Shown in pieces: positions 10,006-18,164 of a stretch of DNA of 64,000 nt. Below the pieces are notes generated by a model. That model ran no database searches, was not told where the DNA came from, and saw only the letters and a program-made list of their open reading frames with translations. The stretch spans positions 124,001 through 188,000 of the forward strand of contig NZ_JACJSD010000004.1 in assembly GCF_014697615.1 (NCBI RefSeq), read 5' to 3'. The position numbers were made by a program, and so were the translations under genes. Every line of letters begins with the position of its first letter. Within the stretch, counting starts at the first letter, position 1. This DNA is from Nostoc sp. FACHB-280 (lineage in GTDB: Bacteria; Cyanobacteriota; Cyanobacteriia; Cyanobacteriales; Nostocaceae).

Positions 10006-10320
10006 ATGCAAATCACAATTAATTTACCAGATAAATTAACAGAGAAGATACAAGAGCAATTGGGTAATTTACAACAAAAGATAATTGCAAGCCTTGTATT
10101 AGATGCTTTCCGAGAAGGCTTGATTGATTTTGATGAATTAAAAGATATGCTCAATTTCTTTTCTGATGCGGAATTGAATGATTTTTTAAGACAAAATAAT
10201 ATGCTTCATTCTGGAGGCATACTTAATTTATATGGTGCTTGTCCTGATCTTGATTTGGTAGATGACGATCTAGGGATTTCTGATGATATGGATGATTTGA
10301 CTGGAGATTTTGATGAATAA
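10006..10320 (+). CDS. Antitoxin-like partner of the PIN toxin
   Basis: A 104-residue protein. The N-terminus 'MQITINLPDKLTEKIQEQL' followed by a helical segment 'LVLDAFREGLIDFDELKDML' has the look of the small DNA-binding antitoxins found before VapC genes in cyanobacteria (strand-helix-helix, ribbon-helix-helix-like). The C-terminal third is very acidic (DDD, DDM DD, DFDE), a usual feature of toxin-neutralising tails. It lies about 100 bp after hsdM. Its last codons overlap the start of the PIN gene by 8 bp (ATGAATAA), which implies translational coupling. That arrangement is the main evidence for an antitoxin; the sequence family is not certain. Confidence 0.7.
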   Translation: MQITINLPDKLTEKIQEQLGNLQQKIIASLVLDAFREGLIDFDELKDMLNFFSDAELNDFLRQNNMLHSGGILNLYGACPDLDLVDDDLGISDDMDDLTGDFDE

Positions 10321-10732
10321 AAATGCTGCGATCTATTTAATAGATACGAATGTTTGTATTAGGTATTTGAATGGTAGATCGTCTAGTATCAAAAATCACA
10401 TAGATACTTTAGAGATTAATAAAATTGCAGTCTGTTCTGTGGTGAAAGCTGAGTTATTTTATGGCTCTTTGAGGAGTAACAATACTCAAAAAAATTTAAA
10501 AGTTCAAAAATCATTTTTGCAGCAGTTTGTATCTCTACCATTTGATGATCATTGTGCGGAAATTTATGGCACTGTTCGGGCAGATTTAGCCAATAAAGGA
10601 ACTCCAATTAGTTTAAATGATTTACAAATAGCTTCTATTGCTTTGGCGAATAATTTAATTTTAGTTACTCATAATGTTAGGGAATTTAGCAGAGTTAACG
10701 GGTTACAGATTGAAGATTGGGAAGTTATGTAA
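10313..10732 (+). CDS. vapC: VapC-type PIN-domain toxin ribonuclease
   Basis: A 139-residue PIN-domain protein, predicted Mg-dependent RNase toxin of a type II toxin-antitoxin system. Acidic active-site residues are visible: Asp11 in 'YLIDTNVCI', Glu47 in 'VVKAELFYG', an Asp in 'SLNDLQIASIAL', and the C-terminal 'LVTHNVREFSRVNGL' that matches the VapC consensus. The ATG at 10313 lies inside the antitoxin stop region; the frame also allows a TTG one codon earlier. The stop codon (TAA, 10730-10732) shares its last A with the ATG of hsdS, so antitoxin, toxin and HsdS are translated as a coupled series. Embedding of this kind inside a type I R-M operon may stabilise the locus or couple toxicity to loss of the system (inference). 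Confidence 0.9.
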   Translation: MNKNAAIYLIDTNVCIRYLNGRSSSIKNHIDTLEINKIAVCSVVKAELFYGSLRSNNTQKNLKVQKSFLQQFVSLPFDDHCAEIYGTVRADLANKGTPISLNDLQIASIALANNLILVTHNVREFSRVNGLQIEDWEVM

Positions 10733-12072
10733 TGGGTAAGTATCAGGGTTATGGAAAGTATAAAGATTCTGGGGTTGAGTGGTTGGGGGAGATTCCTGAG
10801 CATTGGGAAGTTTGTCATATTAAAAGAGTGGCGAATGTTTCTTATGGTGTTGGCGGAGAAATTGATAAGGGTTTAACAGATGGTGTAAACCTACTTTCAT
10901 TACCTAATGTCACTCAAGATGGAGTTTTAATAATTGATGATTTTGGATTTTGTGAATTAAACGAACAAGAAAAGGAAAAAGTTTTATTGCAAAAAGGCGA
11001 CCTCTTATTTAATTGGAGAAATGGAAGTTCATCACATTTAGGAAAAACAGCTTATTTTGATTTAGATGGGGAATGGACTCATGTTTCATTCCTATTAAGA
11101 CTTAGATTTAATGCTATCGAATCTGATTCCAAATATTTTCAATATATGTTAAATGGATTGAGAATAACTGGATTTTTTATGGTTTCAAAAGCAGGTGTAA
11201 ATAACACTTTTAATCTAAACGAACTTAACAATTTAAAAGTTATTTATCCGCCACCGGATGAGCAGAAGGCGATCGCCCGCTTTCTCGACTATAAAACCAA
11301 ACAAATAGACGACCTCATCGCCAAGAAAGAAGCCCTCATTGCAAAACTCGACGAAAAACGCACCGCCCTCATCAGTCACGCTGTCACCAAAGGACTAGAT
11401 CCAACCGTCCCGATGAAAGATTCTGGGGTTGAGTGGCTAGGTGAAATTCCTGAGCATTGGAGTTTAATATTATTGCGACTAAGATATCTAATTGAACTAG
11501 GAAAAATGCTAGATCAACGAAGAATATCAGGAGATTATCTAGTTAAATATTTAAGAAATGTTGATGTGCAATGGGATTTTATTAATCAAAATGACTTGCC
11601 AGAAATGGATATTAATCCGAACGAGTATGAAAGGTACTTAGTAAAAAATGGTGACTTATTGGTATGTGAGGGAGGAGAGTCAGGAAGGTCAGCTATTGTT
11701 CAAGGTGTTGATGGCATTTTAGGCTTTCAAAAAGCAATACATCGTCTTAGGGTGATTGGAACAGAAGAAATTCCTAGGTTTTTATTCTATACATTCTATT
11801 ATTTAGTCAAGCTTGGTGTTTTTGTTGCTGAAGGAAATCCCAATACAATTACCCATTTGACCGTGGAGAAATTAAAGCTATATAGACTACCAAGACCACC
11901 CAAAAAAGAGCAACAAGCAATAGTCACTTACTTAGATCATAAAACAGCCGAAATAAAGCAACAAAAAGCCAAGATTCAACAAGCCATTGAACTATTAAAA
12001 GAATATCGCACTGCCCTCATTACCAACGCCGTCACAGGTAAAATAGACGTGCGCCAAGTCCCCATCCCCTAA
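10732..12072 (+). CDS. hsdS: Type I restriction-modification specificity subunit HsdS
   Basis: DNA-recognition subunit of the type I complex. It has the classic two-fold layout: target recognition domain 1 (about 1-170) with a conserved helical spacer containing 'PPPDEQKAIARFLDYKT', and domain 2 (about 230-400) with 'PPKKEQQAIVTYLDHKT'. Each half opens with the same peptide 'KDSGVEWLGEIPEHW', encoded by 45-bp stretches at 10762-10806 and 11416-11460 that are nearly identical in DNA. Each spacer ends 'RTALISHAVTKGLDP' or 'RTALITNAVTGKIDV'. ATG 10732 overlaps the toxin stop by one base; an upstream in-frame TTG (10717) is less likely. At 446 residues it has normal length. The recognition sequence cannot be predicted from this. 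Confidence 0.94.
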   Translation: MGKYQGYGKYKDSGVEWLGEIPEHWEVCHIKRVANVSYGVGGEIDKGLTDGVNLLSLPNVTQDGVLIIDDFGFCELNEQEKEKVLLQKGDLLFNWRNGSSSHLGKTAYFDLDGEWTHVSFLLRLRFNAIESDSKYFQYMLNGLRITGFFMVSKAGVNNTFNLNELNNLKVIYPPPDEQKAIARFLDYKTKQIDDLIAKKEALIAKLDEKRTALISHAVTKGLDPTVPMKDSGVEWLGEIPEHWSLILLRLRYLIELGKMLDQRRISGDYLVKYLRNVDVQWDFINQNDLPEMDINPNEYERYLVKNGDLLVCEGGESGRSAIVQGVDGILGFQKAIHRLRVIGTEEIPRFLFYTFYYLVKLGVFVAEGNPNTITHLTVEKLKLYRLPRPPKKEQQAIVTYLDHKTAEIKQQKAKIQQAIELLKEYRTALITNAVTGKIDVRQVPIP

Positions 12073-12086
12073 CCCCAGAAACCACC

Positions 12087-12311
12087 ATGACACAAATCAC
12101 CCTTGCAGAACTTCCCGAAACCGTCCAAAACCTAATTAACCAAGCGCAAAAAACAGGCGAACCCCTCACCATCATCCAAAATGGTGTTCCCTTAGCCATC
12201 ATATCCCCCATAAAGAAAAAATCCCTTTTAGAAACCTTTTCTACCCTTGAACCATTGGATGAAGAGTTTCCCGATGTAGATGAAGGATTATTACCCTTAG
12301 AGGATGTTTGA
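12087..12311 (+). CDS. Phd/YefM-like antitoxin without adjacent toxin
   Basis: A 74-residue protein with the pattern of Phd/YefM-type antitoxins: 'ITLAELPETVQNLINQAQKTGEPLTIIQNGVPLAIISPI' (a helix followed by 'G.P..I..NG.P.A.I.P') and an acidic tail. It starts 14 bp after hsdS and so belongs to the same operon. No toxin ORF follows: the next 350 bp hold only repeats. Its last codons (Glu-Asp-Val-stop) are the left terminus of the repeat element at 12300-12463, so the original C-terminus may have been replaced, and a following toxin gene may have been lost or never present. Confidence 0.75.
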   Translation: MTQITLAELPETVQNLINQAQKTGEPLTIIQNGVPLAIISPIKKKSLLETFSTLEPLDEEFPDVDEGLLPLEDV

Positions 12312-12463
12312 AAAGTTTTTGGCTGTGACTTTAAGTACATTCTGATCCCCCCTAACCCCCCTTAAAAAAGGGGGGAACAAGAATCAAAGTCCCCCTTTTG
12401 AAGGGGGATTTAGGGGGATCTAAAGTGTTTTGCTACTAACGAGAGGACTTTTCAAACGTCCTC
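12300..12463. repeat. MITE-like element with GAGGATGTTTGAAAAGT ends
   Basis: A 164-bp element with 17-bp terminal inverted repeats: GAGGATGTTTGAAAAGT (12300-12316) and ACTTTTCAAACGTCCTC (12447-12463), one mismatch. Both ends are flanked by TTA (12297-12299 and 12464-12466), a candidate target duplication. A second repeat type sits inside (12343-12421): 'gatccccc' and 'aagggggatttagggggat' arms that also fold back. The left end supplies the stop codon of the upstream antitoxin gene. No ORF is inside, so it would need a transposase from elsewhere. Confidence 0.75.
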
Positions 12464-12524
12464 TTAGATGATATTGAGTTGTAAAAATTAGTTATTAATA
12501 ACGCCGTGTGCAATTGTATCTTAG

Positions 12525-12611
12525 ACCTAACCCCCAACCCCTTCCCTACAAGGGAAGGGGAGCAAAATTCAAAGCCTATCTCCGTTTCGGGGAGAGGTTT
12601 GGAGAGGGGTT
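12525..12611. repeat. Dispersed repeat 'acctaacccccaacccctt', copy 1
   Basis: An 87-bp repeat with internal hairpins: 'ccttcccta' against 'agggaagggg', and 'tctccgtttcggggaga'. A diverged copy lies at 31585-31659 and shares 'ggaaaggggag.a.aattcaaagcct.tct'. It is non-coding. Together with the element at 12300-12463 it fills the 350-bp gap before the Rpn nuclease gene. Confidence 0.65.
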
Positions 12612-12665
12612 ATAAAAATCAGTTCACATCGCATTATTTATACTTGTTATCTTCAAACACCATCA

Positions 12666-13601
12666 ATGATAGACCACGATAGATTATTTAAAGAATTAAT
12701 TCAAACCTTCTTTTGGGAATTTATAGAACTATTTCTACCAGAAGTATTAGACTACGTAAATAAAGACAGCCTCATATTTTTACCAGAAGAAATCTTTACA
12801 GATGTCACCTCTGGAGACAAAAGAAAAATCGACTTATTAGCCCAAGTCAAATTTAGAAAACAAGATACATATTTTCTAATTCATCTCGAAAATCAAGCAT
12901 ATAATCAAAAAGAATTTGAACGGCGGATGTTTCATTACTTCGCTCGTTTAGATGCCAAATATTTATTACCAATCTTCCCCATAGTTATCTTTTCCTACGA
13001 CGAACCCAAACGCCCAGAAAAAAGTCAATATACAGTTAACTTTCCTAACAGAAAAATCCTGGAATTTAATTACATCGCTATTCAACTAAATAACCTCAAC
13101 TGGCGCAACTTTTTAAACCAGCCAAACCCCGTTGCGGCTGCATTAATGGCAAAAATGGACTTTAAACCAGAAGAAAGAGTCCGAGTTAAACTAGAATGCT
13201 TAAGGATGTTAGTAACCTTGCAGTTAAACCCTGCTAAAATGGAACTAATTTCCGGCTTTATTGACACCTATCTCCGATTAAACGCTACAGAAGAACAAGC
13301 ACTTGATACCGAATTAAAACAAGCTAACTTAGTAGAAGAGGAAGGAATCATGGAAATTGTCACCAGTTGGATGGAAAAGGGAATTGAAAGAGGAATTGAA
13401 AGGGGAATTGAAAGGGGAATTGAACAAGGGGAACAAAAAATTGTTAAAAGACAACTAAAACGACGCTTTAATAATATTGATTCTAGCTTAGAAAGCCGGA
13501 TTGATTCTTTATCTGTAGAGCAAATAGAAAACCTAGCAGATGCAATTTTTGATTTCCAATCTGTAGAAGATTTGATAAATTGGTTAGACCAACAAAATTG
13601 A
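12666..13601 (+). CDS. Rpn-family PD-(D/E)XK nuclease with DUF4351 C-terminus
   Basis: A 311-residue protein of the Rpn (recombination-promoting nuclease)/PDDEXK transposase-like family. Active-site candidates are Asp56 in 'RKIDLLAQVKF' and Glu75-x-Gln77 in 'FLIHLENQAYN', the ExQ variant of the PD-(D/E)XK core. A linker of four tandem 'GIER/GIEQ' units (about 238-254) is encoded by a 12-bp tandem repeat (13377-13428) and leads into a DUF4351 helical hairpin ('QLKRRFNNIDSSLESRIDSLSVEQIENL'). E. coli Rpn proteins are DNA endonucleases that raise RecA-independent recombination. Recent work on others suggests defence roles; here the position between hsdS and hsdR agrees with that. A paralogous C-terminus occurs at 43613-44527. 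Confidence 0.8.
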   Translation: MIDHDRLFKELIQTFFWEFIELFLPEVLDYVNKDSLIFLPEEIFTDVTSGDKRKIDLLAQVKFRKQDTYFLIHLENQAYNQKEFERRMFHYFARLDAKYLLPIFPIVIFSYDEPKRPEKSQYTVNFPNRKILEFNYIAIQLNNLNWRNFLNQPNPVAAALMAKMDFKPEERVRVKLECLRMLVTLQLNPAKMELISGFIDTYLRLNATEEQALDTELKQANLVEEEGIMEIVTSWMEKGIERGIERGIERGIEQGEQKIVKRQLKRRFNNIDSSLESRIDSLSVEQIENLADAIFDFQSVEDLINWLDQQN

Positions 13602-13659
13602 TGAAATATTTATTGAATCATAAACTAAGAGGTTATTTATCAAGAAAAAATAAAATTAT

Positions 13660-13796
13660 TGTAGTGGCGTGACAAGCCTTAAATGTTGCATTATAAATTT
13701 CTTGTGGGATGGGCTTCTAGCCCGTCCGGTGCGGGCAGGATGCCCACACCACAAGAGTCATTTTTATGCTCTATTTTAGCCTTGCCACGCCACTAC
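13660..13796. repeat. MITE-like element with TGTAGTGGCGTG ends
   Basis: A 137-bp palindromic element whose ends, TGTAGTGGCGTGACAAGCCT at 13660 and its near complement ending CCACGCCACTACA at 13796, match at about 18 of 20 positions. Nested inside are 'cttgtggg...cccacaccacaag' and 'gggcttctagccc'. It lies just upstream of hsdR and may carry or disturb the hsdR promoter. No ORF of its own. Confidence 0.75.
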
Positions 13797-13881
13797 ATAT
13801 ATATACTACATATACTTTTAAACGCAGAGTTTTCGCTCTGAGTTTATGCTTATACTTGATTATGTTTATACTTCATACCTC

Positions 13882-16800
13882 ATGCACACGGAAGATAAAT
13901 TTGAGGACATTATTGAACGAGAACTCCTGCAAATTAGTGGCTATCACCAAGGTAAAGCAAACGAATACGACGCAGATACAGCCCTTTTCCCCAGCGAAAT
14001 CATCAACTTTATCCAAACCACCCAACCTAAACAATGGGAACGCCTAGCCAGCACCAGTGATGCTGAGAAAATTATTATAGATAGCCTCACCAAAGAACTC
14101 AAAAGCCGAGGAATGCTGGATGTTCTGCGAAATGGCTTCAAATGCTATGGTAAAACCCTGCGAGTTGCTTACTTCCAGCCCAACACAGGGATGAACCCGG
14201 AAACCTTGGCACTTTATGAAAAAAATCGCCTCACCATCACCCGCCAAGTTACTATCAAAACCGGACGCATTCCCGATATTCTCCTCAGCATCAACGGTTT
14301 ACCTATTGCAACTATCGAACTGAAAAACCCCTTCACCGGGACAACTTACCAAAATGCTATTCATCAATATAGAACGGAGAGAGACCCCAAAGACCCGCTA
14401 TTTGCGTTTAAACAACGGTGCTTAGTTCATTTCGCTGTAGATACAGAAGAAGTTTGGATGACTACTAAGTTGGCTGGGGAAAGTACTTATTTTTTACCCT
14501 TAAATAAAGGTAATCATCACGGTGCGGGTAATCCCCCTGGGGATAATGAAGAGTATCGCACTAGTTATTTTTGGTTAGAAGTTTTACAAAAAGATAGCCT
14601 TTTGGATATCTTAGCCCGGTTTTTACATATCGAAATCAAAGAAACTAAAATTCCTACCGCCACTGGGGTTAATTACCAGAAAAAAGAAACCCTTATTTTC
14701 CCCCGCTACCATCAACTTGATGTAGTGCGTAAACTCATCACCCACGCCAAACAAAATAAAGCTGGGCATAATTATTTAATTCAACATTCAGCAGGTTCAG
14801 GAAAATCAAATTCTATCGCTTGGTTAGCCCATCGCCTCGCTAACCTCCACGACAACCAAGACGAAAAAATCTTTCATACTGTTGTCGTCATCACGGATCG
14901 CACCGTATTAGATCAACAACTGCAAAACACTATCTATCAATTTGAGCATAAAGCCGGAGTTGTCCAGAAAATTGACGAAAACACCCAACAACTCGCCACA
15001 GCCCTCAGCGACGGTGTACCGATTATTATTTCGACAATTCAGAAATTTCCTTTCATTACTAAAGCCATTGAGACTTTAGCGAAAAAAGGTAAAACCATAG
15101 ACATTACTACTAAAAATAAACGCTTTGCGGTCATCGTTGATGAGGCGCATGGTTCCCAAACCGGAGAAACCGCCGCCGAACTCCGCAAAATTTTAAATAA
15201 AGATGGTATTGAATCTGCGATCGCCGCCCAATTGCTGGAAGATGAATTAGAGGAAGATGATCTCAGCGATGCAGCCAAACAACAACTCCTTAAAGAACAA
15301 CTCACCCGCACCAAGCAACCCAACCTCAGTTACTTCGCTTTTACCGCCACTCCCAAACACAAAACCCAACTTGTCTTCGACGAACCAGGGGAAAACGGCC
15401 AAGTTCCCTTTCATCTCTACACCATGCGCCAAGCGATTGAGGAAGGCTATATTAAGGACGTTTTAGCGAATTACACCTGCTACGATCGCTATTACGAACT
15501 TGTCCACACTGCACAGGATGACCCTAATTTACCACGTCGCCAAGCAGCAAAGGCTGTTGCCCGATTTGTTGAACTTCATCCCCACAATATCGCTCAAAAA
15601 GTAGAAATTATCATTGAACATTTCCGCAACCATACCCGCCATAAAATTGGCGGTAGGGCGAAAGCAATGGTTGTCACCAGTTCCCGCGAACAAGCGGTTA
15701 AATATAAACGGGCTTTTGATAGATATATTCAAGACAAAGGCTATAGCGATATTAAATCCCTTGTGGCTTTCTCCGGTTCTATTATCCTTGATGAATTACC
15801 TGGACAAACATTTACTGAAGTCAACATGAATGGTGGCATCAAAACTTCAGAAATTCCTGATAAATTTGCTAGTGATGCTTATCAAGTGCTGCTTGTCGCT
15901 AACAAATTTCAAACCGGATTTGACCAGCCTTTGCTGCATACAATGTTTGTGGATAAACGACTTGATGGCGTGCAAGCTGTCCAGACTTTATCTCGCCTCA
16001 ACCGTACCACTACAGGGAAAGAAGATACTTTCGTCTTAGATTTTGTCAACAAACCCGATGATATCTACAAAGCTTTTAAACCCTACTACGAAGAAACTCC
16101 CGTTGGCGAAAGCGCCGACCCGCAACAATTAAATGATTTGTCTTACCAGCTTTACGAATGGCAACTTTTTAGCCACGACGATGTAAACCAGTGGTGTGAA
16201 ATTTGGTTTCGTCCGAAAACTTCTCTTACCGGAAGCGAACACAAAAAATTAAATACATTACTAGACCCAATTATTGAAAATTATAAAGCTCTCCCAGACG
16301 CAGAGAAAGAACTATTTAAAACACAACTTAGCAGCTTCCGCAATCTCTACCTATTCCTTGCTCAAATTATTCCTTATCAAGATTCTGAACTAGAAAAGCT
16401 TTATGCTTACGGGCGATTTCTCCTCAAGAAATTACCCCGCAGTCTCCAAGCTCCTAAAATAGATTTATCTGGGGATATTGAACTTAAATTTTATCGCCTG
16501 GAAAAAATCAGCGAAGGGAAAATAGATTTAACCGCAGGACAAGCCGAACCATTACGCGGTGCGATCGCCGTCGGAACTCGTCAGCCAGATAAAGAAGTCC
16601 CGCTATCCCAGCTAATTGACACCCTTAACGAACGCTTTGGTACTAACTTTACTGTAGCAGACCAGCTATTTTTTGAGCAGATTACCGAAACTGCGATCGC
16701 TAATGATTCCATTAAACAAGCGGCTCAAGTCAATACAAAAGAAAACTTTGCCCCGGTTCTAGACAAGCATCTGGAAAATCTATTTATCGAACGCATGGAT

Positions 16801-16914
16801 GGTAACGAAAAAATCTTCATGCAAGTGATGAATAGTGAAGAGTTTAAAGCAGTTGTGTTTGAGAAATTACTATCCAGTATTTATGAGAGTATCAAAAGCG
16901 AACAGTTAGATTAG
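13882..16914 (+). CDS. hsdR: Type I restriction endonuclease/translocase subunit HsdR
   Basis: Motor and nuclease subunit of the type I complex. The N-terminal nuclease domain has Asp132 ('RIPDILLSI') and Glu146-x-Lys148 ('ATIELKN'), the PD-(D/E)XK signature. The SF2 helicase follows with Walker A 'HSAGSGKSNS' (from residue 302), the DEAH box 'VDEAHGSQ' (residues 420-423), 'FAFTATPKHKT' (motif III) and 'QTGFDQPLLHTMFVDK' with 'QTLSRLNRT' (motifs V-VI). I chose ATG 13882 ('MHTEDKFEDIIERELL'), 12 codons inside the open frame, because it matches the usual HsdR opening. At 1010 residues it is full length and all motifs look intact. It is split from hsdM/hsdS by the Rpn gene and two repeat elements, so it probably has its own promoter. 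Confidence 0.95.
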   Translation: MHTEDKFEDIIERELLQISGYHQGKANEYDADTALFPSEIINFIQTTQPKQWERLASTSDAEKIIIDSLTKELKSRGMLDVLRNGFKCYGKTLRVAYFQPNTGMNPETLALYEKNRLTITRQVTIKTGRIPDILLSINGLPIATIELKNPFTGTTYQNAIHQYRTERDPKDPLFAFKQRCLVHFAVDTEEVWMTTKLAGESTYFLPLNKGNHHGAGNPPGDNEEYRTSYFWLEVLQKDSLLDILARFLHIEIKETKIPTATGVNYQKKETLIFPRYHQLDVVRKLITHAKQNKAGHNYLIQHSAGSGKSNSIAWLAHRLANLHDNQDEKIFHTVVVITDRTVLDQQLQNTIYQFEHKAGVVQKIDENTQQLATALSDGVPIIISTIQKFPFITKAIETLAKKGKTIDITTKNKRFAVIVDEAHGSQTGETAAELRKILNKDGIESAIAAQLLEDELEEDDLSDAAKQQLLKEQLTRTKQPNLSYFAFTATPKHKTQLVFDEPGENGQVPFHLYTMRQAIEEGYIKDVLANYTCYDRYYELVHTAQDDPNLPRRQAAKAVARFVELHPHNIAQKVEIIIEHFRNHTRHKIGGRAKAMVVTSSREQAVKYKRAFDRYIQDKGYSDIKSLVAFSGSIILDELPGQTFTEVNMNGGIKTSEIPDKFASDAYQVLLVANKFQTGFDQPLLHTMFVDKRLDGVQAVQTLSRLNRTTTGKEDTFVLDFVNKPDDIYKAFKPYYEETPVGESADPQQLNDLSYQLYEWQLFSHDDVNQWCEIWFRPKTSLTGSEHKKLNTLLDPIIENYKALPDAEKELFKTQLSSFRNLYLFLAQIIPYQDSELEKLYAYGRFLLKKLPRSLQAPKIDLSGDIELKFYRLEKISEGKIDLTAGQAEPLRGAIAVGTRQPDKEVPLSQLIDTLNERFGTNFTVADQLFFEQITETAIANDSIKQAAQVNTKENFAPVLDKHLENLFIERMDGNEKIFMQVMNSEEFKAVVFEKLLSSIYESIKSEQLD

Positions 16915-16969
16915 TAGATGAGGTGCGGGTGCGATCGTATAAATATACTTTGCTGATGTTGAATAAACT

Positions 16970-17087
16970 AGGACTTACGCAAACACTCTCTCCAACTCTT
17001 ATAACTTCGTGTCCTTTGCGTCCTTTGCGGTACCCTGCGGGAAGCCGCTTGCGCGTCTACGTTTCTTCATACTTTTGCGTAAGTCCT
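16970..17087. repeat. MITE-like repeat, AGGACTTACGCA family, copy 3
   Basis: A 118-bp element with 12-bp perfect terminal inverted repeats AGGACTTACGCA (16970-16981) and TGCGTAAGTCCT (17076-17087). The interior differs from copies 1 and 2 and holds another dispersed sequence ('tgcgggaagccgcttgcgcg' at about 17037-17056). It lies between hsdR and mtnP. With copy 2 at 7464-7605, this family brackets the whole restriction locus. Confidence 0.85.
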
Positions 17088-17191
17088 GTAAACGTAAAAT
17101 TATACACATCTTCACTAAACTAATTTTTTTCAGCCTCAGTCCTACACCTGTGTAAAATAACTAGGCAGATCAGCAACAGGTATCAAAAAAT

Positions 17192-18064
17192 ATGGTTAAC
17201 CCTAAGATTGGCATTATTGGCGGTAGTGGACTATATAAAATGGCCGCCTTGCAGAATGTCGAAGAAGTGCAAATCGAAACCCCCTTCGGTTCCCCTTCCG
17301 ATGCTGTAATTGTAGGAACACTAGAAGGAACGCAGGTAGCTTTTTTGGCACGTCATGGGCGCAATCATACCTTATTACCTTCCGAATTACCTTTTCGTGC
17401 CAACATCTATGCAATGAAAAAATTGGGTGTAGAGTATTTAATTTCGGCTAGTGCGGTGGGTTCTTTAAAAGCCGAAGCCAAACCATTAGATATGGTAATA
17501 CCAGACCAGTTTATCGATCGCACAAAAAATCGCATTTCCACCTTTTTTGGGGAAGGAATTGTGGCGCATATTGCCTTTGGTGATCCGATTTGTCACAATT
17601 TAGCTGGAGTTTTAGCAGAGGCGATCGCATCTCTCAATTTACCAGATGTTACCCTACATCGCGGCGGCACATATATCTGTATGGAAGGGCCAGCATTTTC
17701 CACCAAAGCCGAATCTAACCTGTACCGCAGTTGGGGCGCAACAGTAATTGGGATGACCAACTTACCCGAAGCCAAATTAGCCAGAGAAGCCGAAATTGCC
17801 TACGCAACCTTAGCACTAGTCACCGATTACGATTGTTGGCATCCAGATCATGATAGCGTCACAGTCGAGATGGTAATTGGTAACTTGCAACGCAACGCCG
17901 TCAACGCCCAAAAAGTAATACAAGAAACTGTCCGCCGTTTGAGTAAAAATCCCCCACCCAGCGACGCACACTCAGCCTTGAAATATGCAATTTTGACTCA
18001 GTTAGATAAAGCACCAACAGCCACCAAAGAAAAATTACATCTATTGTTACAAAAGTATTTATAA
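17192..18064 (+). CDS. mtnP: S-methyl-5'-thioadenosine phosphorylase
   Basis: Cleaves 5'-methylthioadenosine with phosphate to adenine and 5-methylthioribose-1-phosphate, feeding methionine salvage after polyamine synthesis. Family marks: '[10 protein letters not shown]' (residues 5-14, phosphate loop), '[24 protein letters not shown]', '[14 protein letters not shown]' and '[16 protein letters not shown]'. The 'TNLPEA' form points to MTAP rather than purine nucleoside phosphorylase. At 290 residues it is the usual length. ATG start. It seems monocistronic; the 3' flank carries short 'gagtaatgagt/actcattact' inverted repeats (about 18115-18156). Confidence 0.95.
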   Translation: MVNPKIGIIGGSGLYKMAALQNVEEVQIETPFGSPSDAVIVGTLEGTQVAFLARHGRNHTLLPSELPFRANIYAMKKLGVEYLISASAVGSLKAEAKPLDMVIPDQFIDRTKNRISTFFGEGIVAHIAFGDPICHNLAGVLAEAIASLNLPDVTLHRGGTYICMEGPAFSTKAESNLYRSWGATVIGMTNLPEAKLAREAEIAYATLALVTDYDCWHPDHDSVTVEMVIGNLQRNAVNAQKVIQETVRRLSKNPPPSDAHSALKYAILTQLDKAPTATKEKLHLLLQKYL

Positions 18065-18164
18065 ATGTAGGTTGGGTGAAGCACAGCGCAATTCAACCTT
18101 GTATATTGAGGGAAGTAATGAGTAATGAGTCATAACTTTACTTATTACTCATTACTTAATACTC

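Noticed and set aside
12343-12421. Intrinsic terminator for the hsdS operon
   Set aside because: The hairpin is part of a dispersed repeat inside the 12300-12463 element, with no T tract. Termination there is possible but not shown.
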